Assembly (NCBI RefSeq): GCF_029892485.1
Contig: NZ_JARXVG010000004.1
Coordinates: forward strand, 124,001 to 188,000
Source of the DNA: Variovorax boronicumulans
GTDB taxonomy: Bacteria; Pseudomonadota; Gammaproteobacteria; Burkholderiales; Burkholderiaceae_C
Length of the DNA: 64,000 bases
Reading direction: 5' to 3'
Part shown: in pieces, positions 52,228 through 61,801 of the stretch
Position numbering within the stretch: the stretch's first letter is position 1
How the letters are laid out: each line of letters begins with the position of its first letter
Made by a program: the position numbers and the translations under genes
The notes under the pieces: model-generated
What the model was told of the DNA's origin: nothing
Seen by the model: the letters and a program-made list of their open reading frames with translations, nothing else
Database searches by the model: none

Positions 52228-55200
52228 GCCGCTACACCTTCGGCCGGTGGACTCTGCGGCTGGAACTGCCTAGCGATCTCCTGAGTGATCAGATCAGGGT
52301 TGAACTCCGGCAGGTCCGCGCGGAACATCTCCCGCAGAGACGCAGAGATGTCGTGCCCCTCGAGCAGTACCACGTTGCTCTCGGCGTCCCGCATGATGTC
52401 GTAGTAGCGGTCGAGGAAGGCGGTCAACGTGCCCAGGGCGTCGCCGGTGCTGGCCATGAAAATCTGCAGGCCGAGCTCCTCGAAGTAGCGCATGGTCGCC
52501 ACGATGTTGCGTGGGTCCATCTTGATGAAAGCTTCGTCGATCACCAGCAATCGCATGCCGGTATCGTCCCCGCGCTCCAGTCGATAAGCCGATGACATGG
52601 CTGCACCGGCGATCACATACAGCGGTGCGCGATGCTCCCCTCCCGAGCCCGATCCGACACGCTTGCTCAGCCAACCGACGTGCTTGCCCGCACCTGTCCC
52701 CGCGTCTTCGCGAAAGACCTCGACATCGAAGTCGAAAAACTCGCGGTAGTCGTCCAGAGGCGACTTGACCGCGGCCGCACCAACCACCGTCTTTTCCCGC
52801 ATCAGGTCCTCGAACTCCTTGGGTATGACGCCGGCACCGCCGAACATGTCGTCGGTCGGGCCGAACTGGGCCACGTCCTTGATGAACTTCAACAGCGCGG
52901 CGTAGGCCGGCCGCGCATGCCGGCGGAACTGATATCGCTCCCCATTGGTGAACGTTGGCGCCGCGCGCAAGGCCTGGTTCATGCGGTCGACGGTGTCACC
53001 CAACCACTCGAGGTGCTCGTTGAGCGCCACGGCAACATCGTTGCGGAACGTACTCTTGGCCGCGCTCAAGGCGTCTTCCATGCGTGCCTTGTATTCGCGC
53101 AGCCCGGTGTCGCGCAGGACCGAGACACGGTCCGTGAGCCACGTGCGTGAGAGCCGCCAGTCGTCACGGGATTCGCTAGGGAGGAACTCGTTGTGCTTGA
53201 TGAGGAAGCCACCCAGCTTCTGGACGCCACTGGAAGCCTTTCGGCGCGACTCGTCGTCGGCCGCCTTGCTGCGTCGACCGCAGTCAGCGGCGATGGCCAG
53301 AAACGAGGTCCCTTGCCTGTCCAGCAGCTTCTCCCACTGTTCGGCGGCGAAGTCGGCGTCGTAGCCGTCCTGCGCGCGAGACCTCTGCGCAATCTCCTTC
53401 TGAGTCTGCGTCCATGCGCGACGCTTCGCCGTCTCAATTTGCTTTTGTTCGTGCTCACTTTTGGCGGAGCCGAAGTCCTGGATTGCTTGTTTTTCGGCGT
53501 CACGCAGCATCACCAACGCTGCGTCGGCTTCGCCAGCGGCCTGGACGAGCAGGCGGTACTCCTCCGTGTCCAGCGATTCGAGTTGCCTGCTCAACATCTG
53601 CTCCGTCTCGGCGTCTTTGGCCACGCGGTCGAAGTGATCCAACAATTCCCGCACCTTCTCCTGCTCGCCGCCGATGAAGGGGCCAAGGCTCTGCAAAAGC
53701 GCTTTGACCCGGCCGTACACCTTGGCGAGCTCCTCTTTTCGGACCTCGAGCTGGCGGATGCTTTCCGTGATGGAACTTCGGGTCGCGGCGGAGGTGGGGC
53801 CGATCTTGAAGTCGATGGGTTTGGTCGGGCGCTTGCGAACGATTTCGCCATCGGCCAGCCGCATCCCATCCTTCGTCATCGCGAACCGGTGAGCGAAGCA
53901 CTCCTCCTCCGTCTCGGCGCGTTGAGTATCTCCAAACTTGGATCGAAGATAGTTCACTGCGGCGATGCTGTTGCCGGAGATGAGCTCTGCGATCGTGCCA
54001 CGTTTGGGGCTACCGCGGCCGGCGAACTTGCTGGTCATCACCACCTTCGCCTCGTAGATCCGCGCCCTGCGATAGATGCCGAAGGCCTTGCGCTCGTCTC
54101 TCTCATCGACCAACAGCGCCTGCATGTTGGAGCCACCGAGATACGACTCGATGGCCGGTTGCCAGTCAAGTTCGTCGACGCGGACCAGATCGCACACCGG
54201 CATTGCATCGATGCCGACGTCCGCCAGTTCACGCCTCAAGTCTCTGGCGGGTTGGTCCAGGGGCGGCTTTCCCTTTGAAACCCGGTCCTGGTTCTCTCGC
54301 ATCCCGTCGAGCTCGTTCTGGACACTGTTCTGCTCTCTGCCGAGAGCCTGCATATCCGCGAGTAGCTCGTCGCTCACCAATTTCGCGGCGCGCAGCCCCC
54401 TTCGGATGGTCGTTTCCACGGCGTCACGGCTCGCCGCCTTGCCGCTCGCCAGGAGGGTGTTGATTTCCTTGAGCGCAAGTCCGGCCGCTTCGCTGCTGTC
54501 GGCGACCAGTTTCCCCGGGATTTTCTGGTCGATCGCGCGTCCGATGGCCGAGATGCTGCGGTGAAGGCCGGCCCTCTGGTCGGTGAGCCTTTCCTGTGCA
54601 GCGTCCAGTTGCTCCCGGATCAGTTCCGCATCGGCATGCGAGGCGTGCTTGTCACGGACGGAGGCGCATTCCTTCGCATGCAGGTCAGCCTGCTCCACAT
54701 CACGCCCGGCCTGCTTTTGCTTCTTGTCCGCCGCTTCTAGCCTGTCGGCAGCATTGCCCTCATCCTGCTCCGCAGAAGTTACGGCTTCGTTCGCCACCTC
54801 GAGCTCCGCATCCTGGGCCAGGCTTGCCAGCGAGATCGAGTGACAGTAGCGCCTGTGTGCATCGGCGAAGTCGGCTTCGATCAGATCGGCTTCGTCCAAT
54901 TTGATCTGCACGCTTCGGACAAGGGCTGCCATTTCCTGGAAGGTGTGCAGGACGTCCTTGAAACGCTTGATGTTCGTCGGCCGCGCTTCCAGCACCTGCT
55001 GGCGAACAATGTCGTCGACACTCTTGTCGAACTTCATCCGCAGACCGAAACGAAACGCTTGGCGGTACGCATCCAGGCGCGGGGCTCCACGCGCGCCGCG
55101 CAGGCGGAAGAGCATGGCGTTGACAAGGCGCTCGGAATCGTGAAAAAGCACTTCCTCGCCATGGGCGCGATGGAGCAGCATCTGACGAAAACTGCCCCAA

Positions 55201-55667
55201 CTTCTCGGTCGCTCCTTGCCATCTGCCGACTCGAGGTGGTCATTCAGAGTCAGATCCACCGGGATGATGAACCGGCCCAGAACATCGTGACTGTCGCGAT
55301 CACCGCTTGCCGCGATGCAGACGCCGGTCGACAGAATTTCCTGGGTGACGGTGTCATTCCACACCAGGGTGATGTATGTCGTTGCGCTGTCGCGGACACG
55401 GGCATCCGGCGAGTCGCCGTACTGTCCGAGGCAGTAGCTGCGGACCGACCGTGTGTTGTGACCGCCCTCATCGGCCTGCGCATTGAAGGACACACCGGCA
55501 TTGCCGCGGCTGGCGTTGGCACCCAACATGACGATCTGCACGGCGTCCAACAGCGAGGACTTGCCGCTGCCGTTGGCCCCGAAAATGCCGCAATTCATGC
55601 CGACAACCACCTCGCGCTTCTCGTAGAGGAAGAACTGCACAACACGGATATAAACCAGCTTCTTCAT
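52224..55667 (-). CDS. jetC: Wadjet SMC-like ATPase JetC
   Basis: A 1147-residue SMC/MukB-like ATPase. Walker A lies at 30-38 (GANGSGKSS) and long coiled coils follow from about 240. A hinge-like central domain (about 480-600) is followed by a second coiled coil. The C-terminal head carries the ABC signature GSGSGGEH and Walker B in LLVIDEAFIKMD. JetC extrudes DNA loops and senses small circular DNA. ATGA overlaps occur with jetB and jetD, so the stoichiometry is translationally linked. Confidence 0.93.
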   Translation of the reverse strand: MKKLVYIRVVQFFLYEKREVVVGMNCGIFGANGSGKSSLLDAVQIVMLGANASRGNAGVSFNAQADEGGHNTRSVRSYCLGQYGDSPDARVRDSATTYITLVWNDTVTQEILSTGVCIAASGDRDSHDVLGRFIIPVDLTLNDHLESADGKERPRSWGSFRQMLLHRAHGEEVLFHDSERLVNAMLFRLRGARGAPRLDAYRQAFRFGLRMKFDKSVDDIVRQQVLEARPTNIKRFKDVLHTFQEMAALVRSVQIKLDEADLIEADFADAHRRYCHSISLASLAQDAELEVANEAVTSAEQDEGNAADRLEAADKKQKQAGRDVEQADLHAKECASVRDKHASHADAELIREQLDAAQERLTDQRAGLHRSISAIGRAIDQKIPGKLVADSSEAAGLALKEINTLLASGKAASRDAVETTIRRGLRAAKLVSDELLADMQALGREQNSVQNELDGMRENQDRVSKGKPPLDQPARDLRRELADVGIDAMPVCDLVRVDELDWQPAIESYLGGSNMQALLVDERDERKAFGIYRRARIYEAKVVMTSKFAGRGSPKRGTIAELISGNSIAAVNYLRSKFGDTQRAETEEECFAHRFAMTKDGMRLADGEIVRKRPTKPIDFKIGPTSAATRSSITESIRQLEVRKEELAKVYGRVKALLQSLGPFIGGEQEKVRELLDHFDRVAKDAETEQMLSRQLESLDTEEYRLLVQAAGEADAALVMLRDAEKQAIQDFGSAKSEHEQKQIETAKRRAWTQTQKEIAQRSRAQDGYDADFAAEQWEKLLDRQGTSFLAIAADCGRRSKAADDESRRKASSGVQKLGGFLIKHNEFLPSESRDDWRLSRTWLTDRVSVLRDTGLREYKARMEDALSAAKSTFRNDVAVALNEHLEWLGDTVDRMNQALRAAPTFTNGERYQFRRHARPAYAALLKFIKDVAQFGPTDDMFGGAGVIPKEFEDLMREKTVVGAAAVKSPLDDYREFFDFDVEVFREDAGTGAGKHVGWLSKRVGSGSGGEHRAPLYVIAGAAMSSAYRLERGDDTGMRLLVIDEAFIKMDPRNIVATMRYFEELGLQIFMASTGDALGTLTAFLDRYYDIMRDAESNVVLLEGHDISASLREMFRADLPEFNPDLITQEIARQFQPQSPPAEGVAA

Positions 55668-56341
55668 TGAGTGCCGCCTTCCTCTAGGTCCACTCCATCA
55701 GCGGGAAGGCGTTCGGCGTCTCTGGGCCTTTCGATCTCGGCGTCAGGACTCGTGAACAACGCAATGCGTTCCAAAGCAGCCTCGCCCAGGATGTCGGCGA
55801 TTCCGGGACGGATGATGACCATGTACGGCTGATCGACATCGCGGGTCGGTTGCGAACTCTCGTCATCGGTGGTCCTGGCGATGCCCCAGCGCTTCATCCA
55901 TTGCATCAACGTCAACAGTTTTCCGCCGGTCGCCAACTCGCGCCCGTCTGTCGCTTGCTTGTACTTGACCTCGAGCGTTACGAGATCGCATGAGACCTCG
56001 CCGTTTTCATCGTGATGACCCGAGCGCGTCTCCTCATCAAAGATTTTGCGCAGAACCAGCGCGAGCAAGGTCTGTTCGACCGAGACCGACGAGCTCTTCG
56101 TGTGCTGTGAAATTGCACACGCGTAGCGAAGTTGACTGTTGACCCGCACCGTGTAGCCCAGAGGCTCAAGCGCACGCTTGAATTCGCGCTCGAAGTCGCG
56201 GATCAGCCCATAGGCAACCTTACTGCCGCGGTCGGCGGCGTACAAGACCTGCTCAGTGACGAGCCGGTTAGCGGCGGCTTCAAAATCATCTTCGGTCGCC
56301 ACATTGCGTGTGGCCTCCGCTGCATTTGTCCAAAAGCTCAT
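55664..56341 (-). CDS. jetB: Wadjet accessory subunit JetB (DUF4194)
   Basis: A 225-residue protein of the DUF4194/MukE-like winged-helix type (LTLMQWMKRWGIARTTDDES; YMVIIRPGIADILGEAALERIALF). It serves as the KITE-type subunit between kleisin and SMC. ATG at 56339-56341 gives MSFWTNAAEA and overlaps the jetA stop (ATGA). The last 25 residues are acidic and rich in Pro. Confidence 0.88.
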   Translation of the reverse strand: MSFWTNAAEATRNVATEDDFEAAANRLVTEQVLYAADRGSKVAYGLIRDFEREFKRALEPLGYTVRVNSQLRYACAISQHTKSSSVSVEQTLLALVLRKIFDEETRSGHHDENGEVSCDLVTLEVKYKQATDGRELATGGKLLTLMQWMKRWGIARTTDDESSQPTRDVDQPYMVIIRPGIADILGEAALERIALFTSPDAEIERPRDAERLPADGVDLEEGGTQ

Positions 56342-57831
56342 TGGCTTCTTCCTCCCGATGCCTTGATTGTTCTCACGATTTCGAAGGGTATGTGCGTGAT
56401 GCCTCTGCTTGAATCCTCGTCGCCGTCGAGACGCACCGTGGTGAAGCCGCTGGTCATCGACTTCGTGTTGGCGCGAAGCAGACGGCTTTGGGACGAATTC
56501 GCCGCGGCAACAGCGCACAGGACTTGAAGGGCTCGAACCGACTCGATGCTGTCCACATTCAGGGCGAGACTCGAGAGGGAGTCCGCACCGTCGAGCTGTG
56601 TTCGGACGAAGGCCGCCAGCTTCGGCAGTGACATCGTGCGTCGGTCTCGCGCCAGCAGTTGCAATCGTGCGCGGGCCTCCTGCTCCGCGGACATCACCTG
56701 CTTTCGCAGTTCTCCTGGTGCAGCCCGCTTGTTTTCAAATCGTGGAGACGCCAGCCGCTCGCCACTGATGCATTCACCCGGTGCGAACGGGGCCAGGGCT
56801 GCGGCCTTGGCCCCGTGCCTGATGACGGCGCCGATCGCATGCCCAATGAGCTCGTCCAAAGGACGTGCGGCCCTCAGGCGATAGTCCAGGTAGGCCAGTG
56901 CCAACTTGTTGGCGCGACGGATTTCATCGTCCAGTCGATCCAGGTATTCGTCGATCCGACGGAGTTCCTCGACCTTCTCAATGTCACGTTCGAACATGGC
57001 TTCGGCGCGTTTGAGGTCGCGGCTTGCTCGCTTCTCGAGGTACCACTGAATCAAGCGCTCCCGAATGCCTTGGGACTGCTGTACCTGGGCGGCGACACGC
57101 AAGATCTCCTGGCGCCTGGCCAGTGGATGTTCGCGCGTGCGAAGCTCCTTATAGTCGCCAATGAACATGCGTTCGACGTAGTCGTCGAAAAACCGGCGCA
57201 CGAACTCTCCAGTCGCACTCACGTTGCCGATTTCCAGCATCAGGTCGCGCACGTTGGTACCGGCAATCCGCACATGCTCCAACAGAGCCCGAGACTGCCT
57301 GGCAGCCTCTTGCAATGAGGACCCATCCGTGCTCTCGTCGAGCAGTAGCCTCATGTTGGCCTCGATGCTTCGGATCTTGCCAGAGACGAATTCCGGACCG
57401 GTGTGGGCGAACTCGATCAGTCGGTTCATGAACTGGGCCACTGCCGGCGCCATCGTCACCATCTCGCGCACGCCCACACGATCCACTCGAAGCCACCCAG
57501 CGTCACGAAGCCGGTTGAACACGGCGATGGCCCGGATCGCCAGCGGCGTTGCCTGGGAAACCTCGTCGCTGTCCGGCCCCCAGTCCTGATACTGCAGTTC
57601 CTCGGCGATGTCAGCGGTGATCTCACGAGAAACGAAGCCGTTGCTCGGCGGCAAGGGCGCTTCGGGTCCGAAGCGCTTTGCGTGCAGAGCGCACAGCAGG
57701 GCCCAGTACTGGAAGCGGTTGGTGGAAGCCAAGGGTGCGAACAGCCGATCGGGAAGTCGCGTGAACAACGGCGGGTGGCGCTCGGCAACTAGCTCCCGGC
57801 GAATATGATCACTCAGGTCGGAAACAGCCAT
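56338..57831 (-). CDS. jetA: Wadjet kleisin-like subunit JetA (DUF5716-like)
   Basis: A 497-residue protein. The N-terminal pattern LPDRLFAPLASTNRFQYWALL resembles the P..FF.PLAS.N...Y start of DUF5716 JetA proteins, which define Wadjet types II/III, rather than the DUF3375 JetA of type I. The rest is helical, with a long charged coiled-coil (about 255-335) and a winged-helix-like end. It is the kleisin (MukF-like) subunit bridging JetC heads. ATG 57829-57831 is chosen because AGGAG lies 8 nt upstream; that site is inside the end of the WYL gene. Confidence 0.88.
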   Translation of the reverse strand: MAVSDLSDHIRRELVAERHPPLFTRLPDRLFAPLASTNRFQYWALLCALHAKRFGPEAPLPPSNGFVSREITADIAEELQYQDWGPDSDEVSQATPLAIRAIAVFNRLRDAGWLRVDRVGVREMVTMAPAVAQFMNRLIEFAHTGPEFVSGKIRSIEANMRLLLDESTDGSSLQEAARQSRALLEHVRIAGTNVRDLMLEIGNVSATGEFVRRFFDDYVERMFIGDYKELRTREHPLARRQEILRVAAQVQQSQGIRERLIQWYLEKRASRDLKRAEAMFERDIEKVEELRRIDEYLDRLDDEIRRANKLALAYLDYRLRAARPLDELIGHAIGAVIRHGAKAAALAPFAPGECISGERLASPRFENKRAAPGELRKQVMSAEQEARARLQLLARDRRTMSLPKLAAFVRTQLDGADSLSSLALNVDSIESVRALQVLCAVAAANSSQSRLLRANTKSMTSGFTTVRLDGDEDSSRGITHIPFEIVRTIKASGGRSQ

Positions 57832-58646
57832 CGACGGCACTCCTGCATGTTCTCAATCGCCAACTGGAAGTCCGGAGGCGCTTGGCGCTTCACATCCGTT
57901 GCCGCCATGAGCTCCTGGGCCAGATAGTTCAGGAGCGCCGCCCTGCAGTTCTCCACGCGAGCGGCGGCCCCCTTGAAGTACTCGTTCCTCACGACCACCT
58001 GCTGCGCAACGCTGAGCTTGGGGTGGGCGATGATCCGGACGTTGATGATCGTGGACCAGGCGACATCGTCTGTCACGTCGGCTGTGCGAGCGTCCGGCAA
58101 TAGCTTGACCTTGCTCATGCGACCCAGAACGAAGTCGCGGAAATCCTTCTTTTCGACGCAGTAGCCGCGTACATGCCAACGGCGCCCCGTCTTCACGATG
58201 CTGTGAGGCTCAATGGTTCGCTCGTGAGGCTCCGGGTTGCCCATGGAGCAGTAGAGGAACTTCACTCGTCGCTGGTCGGCGATGGCCAGATTGAGGCGAG
58301 AGAAGGTGTGCGGCGACGTGTGTACGAAATCCCATAAAAGCGGCATCTGCGGATTTGGCCCATTCGACACGTAGGGGGTAAGCATCGCAGTGAGGTGACC
58401 CGGCTGCCGCGAGTCGCCGGCTCGCTCGGCCTCGGAATAGGCCGTGAAGGTGGCGACATCAGCCTTGAGCTTCGAATCCCAGGTCGTCCAATCAGGAAAT
58501 GATTCTCGGAAGTCCCGCAGCCACTCGCTGGCCCGGATCGGACTCAGGCCGTACTCGGCAACGAGCCGACTACGGCTGACTCGTCCCTCCCAAAGAAGGA
58601 TGCGACCAACCTTGACATTTCTTGCCTCACGGCCGTCGACAGACAT
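57813..58646 (-). CDS. WYL-domain transcriptional regulator (BrxR/CapW-like)
   Basis: A 277-residue protein. An N-terminal winged helix (VGRILLWEGRVSRSRLVAEYGLSPIRASEWL) is followed by a central WYL domain (RRVKFLYCSM..., then RTIEPHSIVKTGRRWHVRGYCVEKKDFRDFVLGRM) and a C-terminal dimerisation domain. This is the architecture of BrxR and CapW, repressors of BREX, CBASS and other defence operons. It overlaps jetA by 19 nt, so it heads the Wadjet operon. A large palindrome lies just upstream of its start. GAGG precedes the ATG. Confidence 0.88.
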   Translation of the reverse strand: MSVDGREARNVKVGRILLWEGRVSRSRLVAEYGLSPIRASEWLRDFRESFPDWTTWDSKLKADVATFTAYSEAERAGDSRQPGHLTAMLTPYVSNGPNPQMPLLWDFVHTSPHTFSRLNLAIADQRRVKFLYCSMGNPEPHERTIEPHSIVKTGRRWHVRGYCVEKKDFRDFVLGRMSKVKLLPDARTADVTDDVAWSTIINVRIIAHPKLSVAQQVVVRNEYFKGAAARVENCRAALLNYLAQELMAATDVKRQAPPDFQLAIENMQECRRWLFPT

Positions 58647-58680
58647 GTTGCCTCGTCCAAAGAATGCCGCATTTACGGCA

Positions 58681-58720
58681 TGGAAAAACATATGATATGT
58701 ATAAACATATCAAATTTCCA
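58681..58720. promoter_or_regulatory. nested palindromic operator upstream of the WYL-Wadjet operon
   Basis: A perfect dyad GATATGT-ATAA-ACATATC (58694-58711) overlaps a second palindrome ACATAT-G-ATATGT (58688-58700). All lie inside an outer repeat TGGAAA (58681-58686) / TTTCCA (58715-58720). It is the most AT-rich stretch of the neighbourhood and lies 35 nt before the WYL start, as expected for an autorepressor site overlapping the promoter. Confidence 0.75.
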
Positions 58721-58836
58721 GTCCTTGCACCACTGGTTTTGAACGCACCGCAGGCACTGTCTGATCAGGGACGCCCGGTGCACGGCATCGGGCGTTTGCA
58801 TTTTGAGCTACAGATGGGGCGGCGACGAAGTTCGGG

Positions 58837-60339
58837 TTAGCAGATGGCGTATGCCGGTACATAGCTCCCACTGAGGGAGCGGCCGAAATCGAATTCGTAA
58901 AGAATTACCGGGCCCATTGCTTCGCGATGCTGGCCGAGGAAGAACATGAATCCGTTCGGCGCGGCGGCGAATACGTGCACGGGCTTTCCGCCAGATCGAC
59001 CAAAACCACGTACAGCTTCAGCTGCCTGGTCGGCCAACGTGGCCGCGTGCTCGCCGCCAGCGACTGTGCGCGGGCCCGCAGGAGTCTGAGATTCCAGATG
59101 AACGAGGGTGCCGACTGCTGGAAGATGCAGCACCATGTACTCACGTGCATCGCGGACTGCGGACCGGGCCAGGCTTACCACCAATGCCGTCTCGTCACCG
59201 TCGCCAAGGCGTTCGATCGAGATCTTGGCCTCCGCGCCTGTGACGCCATCGTCTGATCGCCAGGTGGATACGCCAGCTCTTCCCTTCTGAATCAGCTCAA
59301 CCTTTACGGCGGACTTCAGTCCAAGGACTGAGCCCGCAAGGAAGGCGATAGAGGCGTGGGCATCGAGGAAGAGACGCACCTCATGCGCACGCTGCCGAAC
59401 ACCCTTCAAGAATTCGACGATCTTGGGTTGCACTACTGCAGCCCAGTCCTGCTGCGAATGGGGATGCCGTTCGTCGAACAGGTGCTGCAGAGACAAGGTG
59501 TTCTCAGGCGTCGCATCCAATCGGTTTCCCGGCCCGTCGCCGAAAGACCGGATCGCGACATTGAGGTACTTGTCGTCGCGCACCGAGCGGATCCATCCCT
59601 CTTCCCGGCAAAGCGCCTCGAAATCTAGGCGCGAGAAAGTGCTACGCCCGCTGCTCTTCAGTGCCCGTGCAGCCGCATCGAAGCGAAATTCCACCGTGTT
59701 GTTGCAGGAGACCAACCCGACCAAGCGGAAATGCAGATTAACCTCATCGCGCAACTGCTCCAATGAGCGCTGAGACGAGGTGATATGAAAGCCTTCCAGC
59801 ACGGCACGCAGATCTTCGTCCTTGGAAAGTCCCAGATGCTCGCGCCAGAGCTTACGGACCTTGCCCATCGCGCTGCGATCGGTCGTGCCGTCGAACAATT
59901 TGTCCATGCGCAGCGAAAAGTCCTTGCTCGAGACGATGGAGCCGAGCGGGTCCCCCGTCTTGAACGCATCGACCGTGACCAGGGTAAACGCGGAATGCGC
60001 AGACGCCGTCGACTTGGCCTGCTTCAGGCGCTCAAGAACCGAGAACTTGGTCGCACCAACGAACGCCGGGTTCACCAGGTCTTCGTAGCCGAAGCTGCCT
60101 CCCAGGGTGACGTGGTACTTGATTTGGTGGAAGTCGACCGAAACTCGGCGGCTGCTCATGCTCACCCGCGGCGGGTCGTATCGAACGATGACATCATCGA
60201 AGGCTTTGGGCCCGTCGGCCTCGTAGGACACCTCGACCACGTGGGTCTTCTCCGGGTCCCGCAAGGCCGACGCGTGGATCCAAAAGAAGCGGGCCTGGTA
60301 ATCGTGGCCGTGCCAGCCGGCTTCTACAGCGTTTGCCAT
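58837..60339 (-). CDS. cap4: CBASS effector Cap4: DUF4297-type nuclease fused to SAVED domain
   Basis: A 500-residue protein. The N-terminal DUF4297-like dsDNA endonuclease domain has a PD-(D/E)xK-type core, with Asp49 in FDDVIV and Gln72-x-Lys74 in FHQIKYH, plus the family start HDYQARFFW. The C-terminal 170 residues match the SAVED domain, ending VHVFAAAPNGFMFFLGQHREAMGPVILYEFDF. Cap4 degrades DNA when SAVED binds a cyclic trinucleotide. It is the last gene of the CBASS operon, 8 nt after the cap6 stop. Confidence 0.9.
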   Translation of the reverse strand: MANAVEAGWHGHDYQARFFWIHASALRDPEKTHVVEVSYEADGPKAFDDVIVRYDPPRVSMSSRRVSVDFHQIKYHVTLGGSFGYEDLVNPAFVGATKFSVLERLKQAKSTASAHSAFTLVTVDAFKTGDPLGSIVSSKDFSLRMDKLFDGTTDRSAMGKVRKLWREHLGLSKDEDLRAVLEGFHITSSQRSLEQLRDEVNLHFRLVGLVSCNNTVEFRFDAAARALKSSGRSTFSRLDFEALCREEGWIRSVRDDKYLNVAIRSFGDGPGNRLDATPENTLSLQHLFDERHPHSQQDWAAVVQPKIVEFLKGVRQRAHEVRLFLDAHASIAFLAGSVLGLKSAVKVELIQKGRAGVSTWRSDDGVTGAEAKISIERLGDGDETALVVSLARSAVRDAREYMVLHLPAVGTLVHLESQTPAGPRTVAGGEHAATLADQAAEAVRGFGRSGGKPVHVFAAAPNGFMFFLGQHREAMGPVILYEFDFGRSLSGSYVPAYAIC

Positions 60340-60347
60340 CGTTGCCC

Positions 60348-61280
60348 TCAGCGTGCTTGGTAGACGGGGGTCGGCTGCATGCTCTGAGCCATTTCGATGA
60401 CGCGTGCCGCGCGGATAGGGGCATCCGGGTAGGCTTCCAGCACTGCAGCCGGCAACAGGCGTTGCGTGATGTCGGAATAAGAAAAGCCATGGTCGCGCTT
60501 GGTCGTCTCCCCGGTGGCCTGGACCAGCGCCGTGAGTTCGCTCTTAGAGAACTGCAGCCCGGCCAGATTGCGAGTAAATAGGCTCAGGCGTTGCTCTGTT
60601 GTGGGACGGCTAAACACCATGATCTCCGCAGCCCGGCGACGCACGGCAGGGTCGAGCGCATGAAGCCGGTTTGTGCACATGATGACGGCAGCTGGCACGC
60701 CGCTGTTGGCGAGCCGGTCAATGCCTCGGATGAAGGCATTCACGCCGGCCTTGTCCTCATGGTGCATCTGGTCCGTCTCGCGGGATTGCGCCAGAGCGTC
60801 GGCCTCGTCCACAAGCAAAATGACCGCGCCGCGCGCAACACCGCGTTCCGACTTCAGCTTCTCGGCGACAGACAGTGCCTGTTCGAAGGCCGAAGAAACC
60901 AGCTGGGTCATCTCCCCAACCATGCCCTTTCCACGAGAGGCGAGGCTCAGCGGCATCAGGGTGACCGGAATCTTCTGCTGGCGCGCCACACGGTCGCCTA
61001 TCGTCTCAGCAAGCTCGGTCTTGCCAGAGCCGACGTCGCCGCTTAGCACTACCAGCGGCGGCCGCCGGATGACACTGTCGACCAGCGGACCGGCATCGGC
61101 ATGATGCTTTTGCTGCCACTTGCGCAGGCCCTCAGGATTGACGAGGACGCCGAGTAGATTGGCAAGAGTATGGATCTTGTCGTCCATGCCGACCAGACGC
61201 GCCAGACGGTCCTGCGCGTCGGGATCGGGGAACTCGGTTGCGCGCTCAAACAGGCGGGGTTGGTTGGGGTTGTGGCTCAT
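60348..61280 (-). CDS. cap6: CBASS TRIP13/Pch2-like AAA+ ATPase (Cap6)
   Basis: A 310-residue AAA+ ATPase. Walker A is GDVGSGKT (about 82-89), Walker B is VILLVDEADAL, sensor 1 is MCTNR and arginine fingers lie in LDPAVRRRA. It disassembles HORMA-CD-NTase complexes to keep the cyclase silent. ATG at 61278-61280 overlaps the HORMA gene's stop as TGATG; an adjacent in-frame TTG is less likely. Confidence 0.9.
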   Translation of the reverse strand: MSHNPNQPRLFERATEFPDPDAQDRLARLVGMDDKIHTLANLLGVLVNPEGLRKWQQKHHADAGPLVDSVIRRPPLVVLSGDVGSGKTELAETIGDRVARQQKIPVTLMPLSLASRGKGMVGEMTQLVSSAFEQALSVAEKLKSERGVARGAVILLVDEADALAQSRETDQMHHEDKAGVNAFIRGIDRLANSGVPAAVIMCTNRLHALDPAVRRRAAEIMVFSRPTTEQRLSLFTRNLAGLQFSKSELTALVQATGETTKRDHGFSYSDITQRLLPAAVLEAYPDAPIRAARVIEMAQSMQPTPVYQAR

Positions 61281-61798
61281 CAATAACTCCGAAGGGTGGA
61301 ACGGGCGAGCGCACGGCCGCCCGAGGAATAGGTGCGGTCGTCAGCGAAGTACAGGCTCCCGCCTGCGGTGGGCTGTGCTGCGCTGGTCCGCTGAATGGGA
61401 AGGCGGGCTTCGATCTCTTGGCGCTCGCTATCGCTCAGCCGATACCAGGAACTGCTGTGCACCAGATAGCTGTAGAAGCTCGCGCCGTCGATATTCTTGC
61501 CCGGCAGCACGCGCCCTGGATCGTCATCGAGACTGCCATCGGCGAGATCCTTGGCGTCATACCTCAGCGTCGGCTCAATCCAGACTCCATTCCTCTTGAA
61601 GCCATAAAGGACGTACGACACACCACCGTGCTTGAGCAGCTCGGTCAGTTCACCTTCAAGGTTGGTGATATAGGTGTCGCTCGGTGATCCATAGAAGCGC
61701 TGCATGCGCTTGAGATCGGTAGCGACCTTGGCCGCCAAGTGGCGGGCGTGGGTCAAGGTGAACGTCTTCGCTTCTGAGACGGTGTATGAATAGCTCAT
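61280..61798 (-). CDS. cap7: CBASS HORMA-domain protein (Cap7)
   Basis: A 172-residue single-domain protein with the bacterial HORMA-1 pattern, starting YSYTVSEAKTFTLTHARHLA, followed by the beta-hairpin segment YVLYGFKRNGVWIEPTLRY and a C-terminal safety-belt region. In type III CBASS the HORMA protein binds a phage peptide and then activates the CD-NTase. It lies 3 nt after cdnC. Only one HORMA gene is present, as in the simpler type III operons. Confidence 0.88.
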   Translation of the reverse strand: MSYSYTVSEAKTFTLTHARHLAAKVATDLKRMQRFYGSPSDTYITNLEGELTELLKHGGVSYVLYGFKRNGVWIEPTLRYDAKDLADGSLDDDPGRVLPGKNIDGASFYSYLVHSSSWYRLSDSERQEIEARLPIQRTSAAQPTAGGSLYFADDRTYSSGGRALARSTLRSY

Positions 61799-61801
61799 GA
61801 T

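Noticed and set aside
56338..57831. Type I Wadjet (DUF3375 JetA)
   Set aside because: The JetA N-terminus has the P..LFAPLAS.N pattern of DUF5716 and not that of DUF3375, so type II/III is favoured.
58837..60339. NucC endonuclease as the CBASS effector
   Set aside because: The protein is twice as long as NucC and ends in a SAVED domain, so it is Cap4-type.
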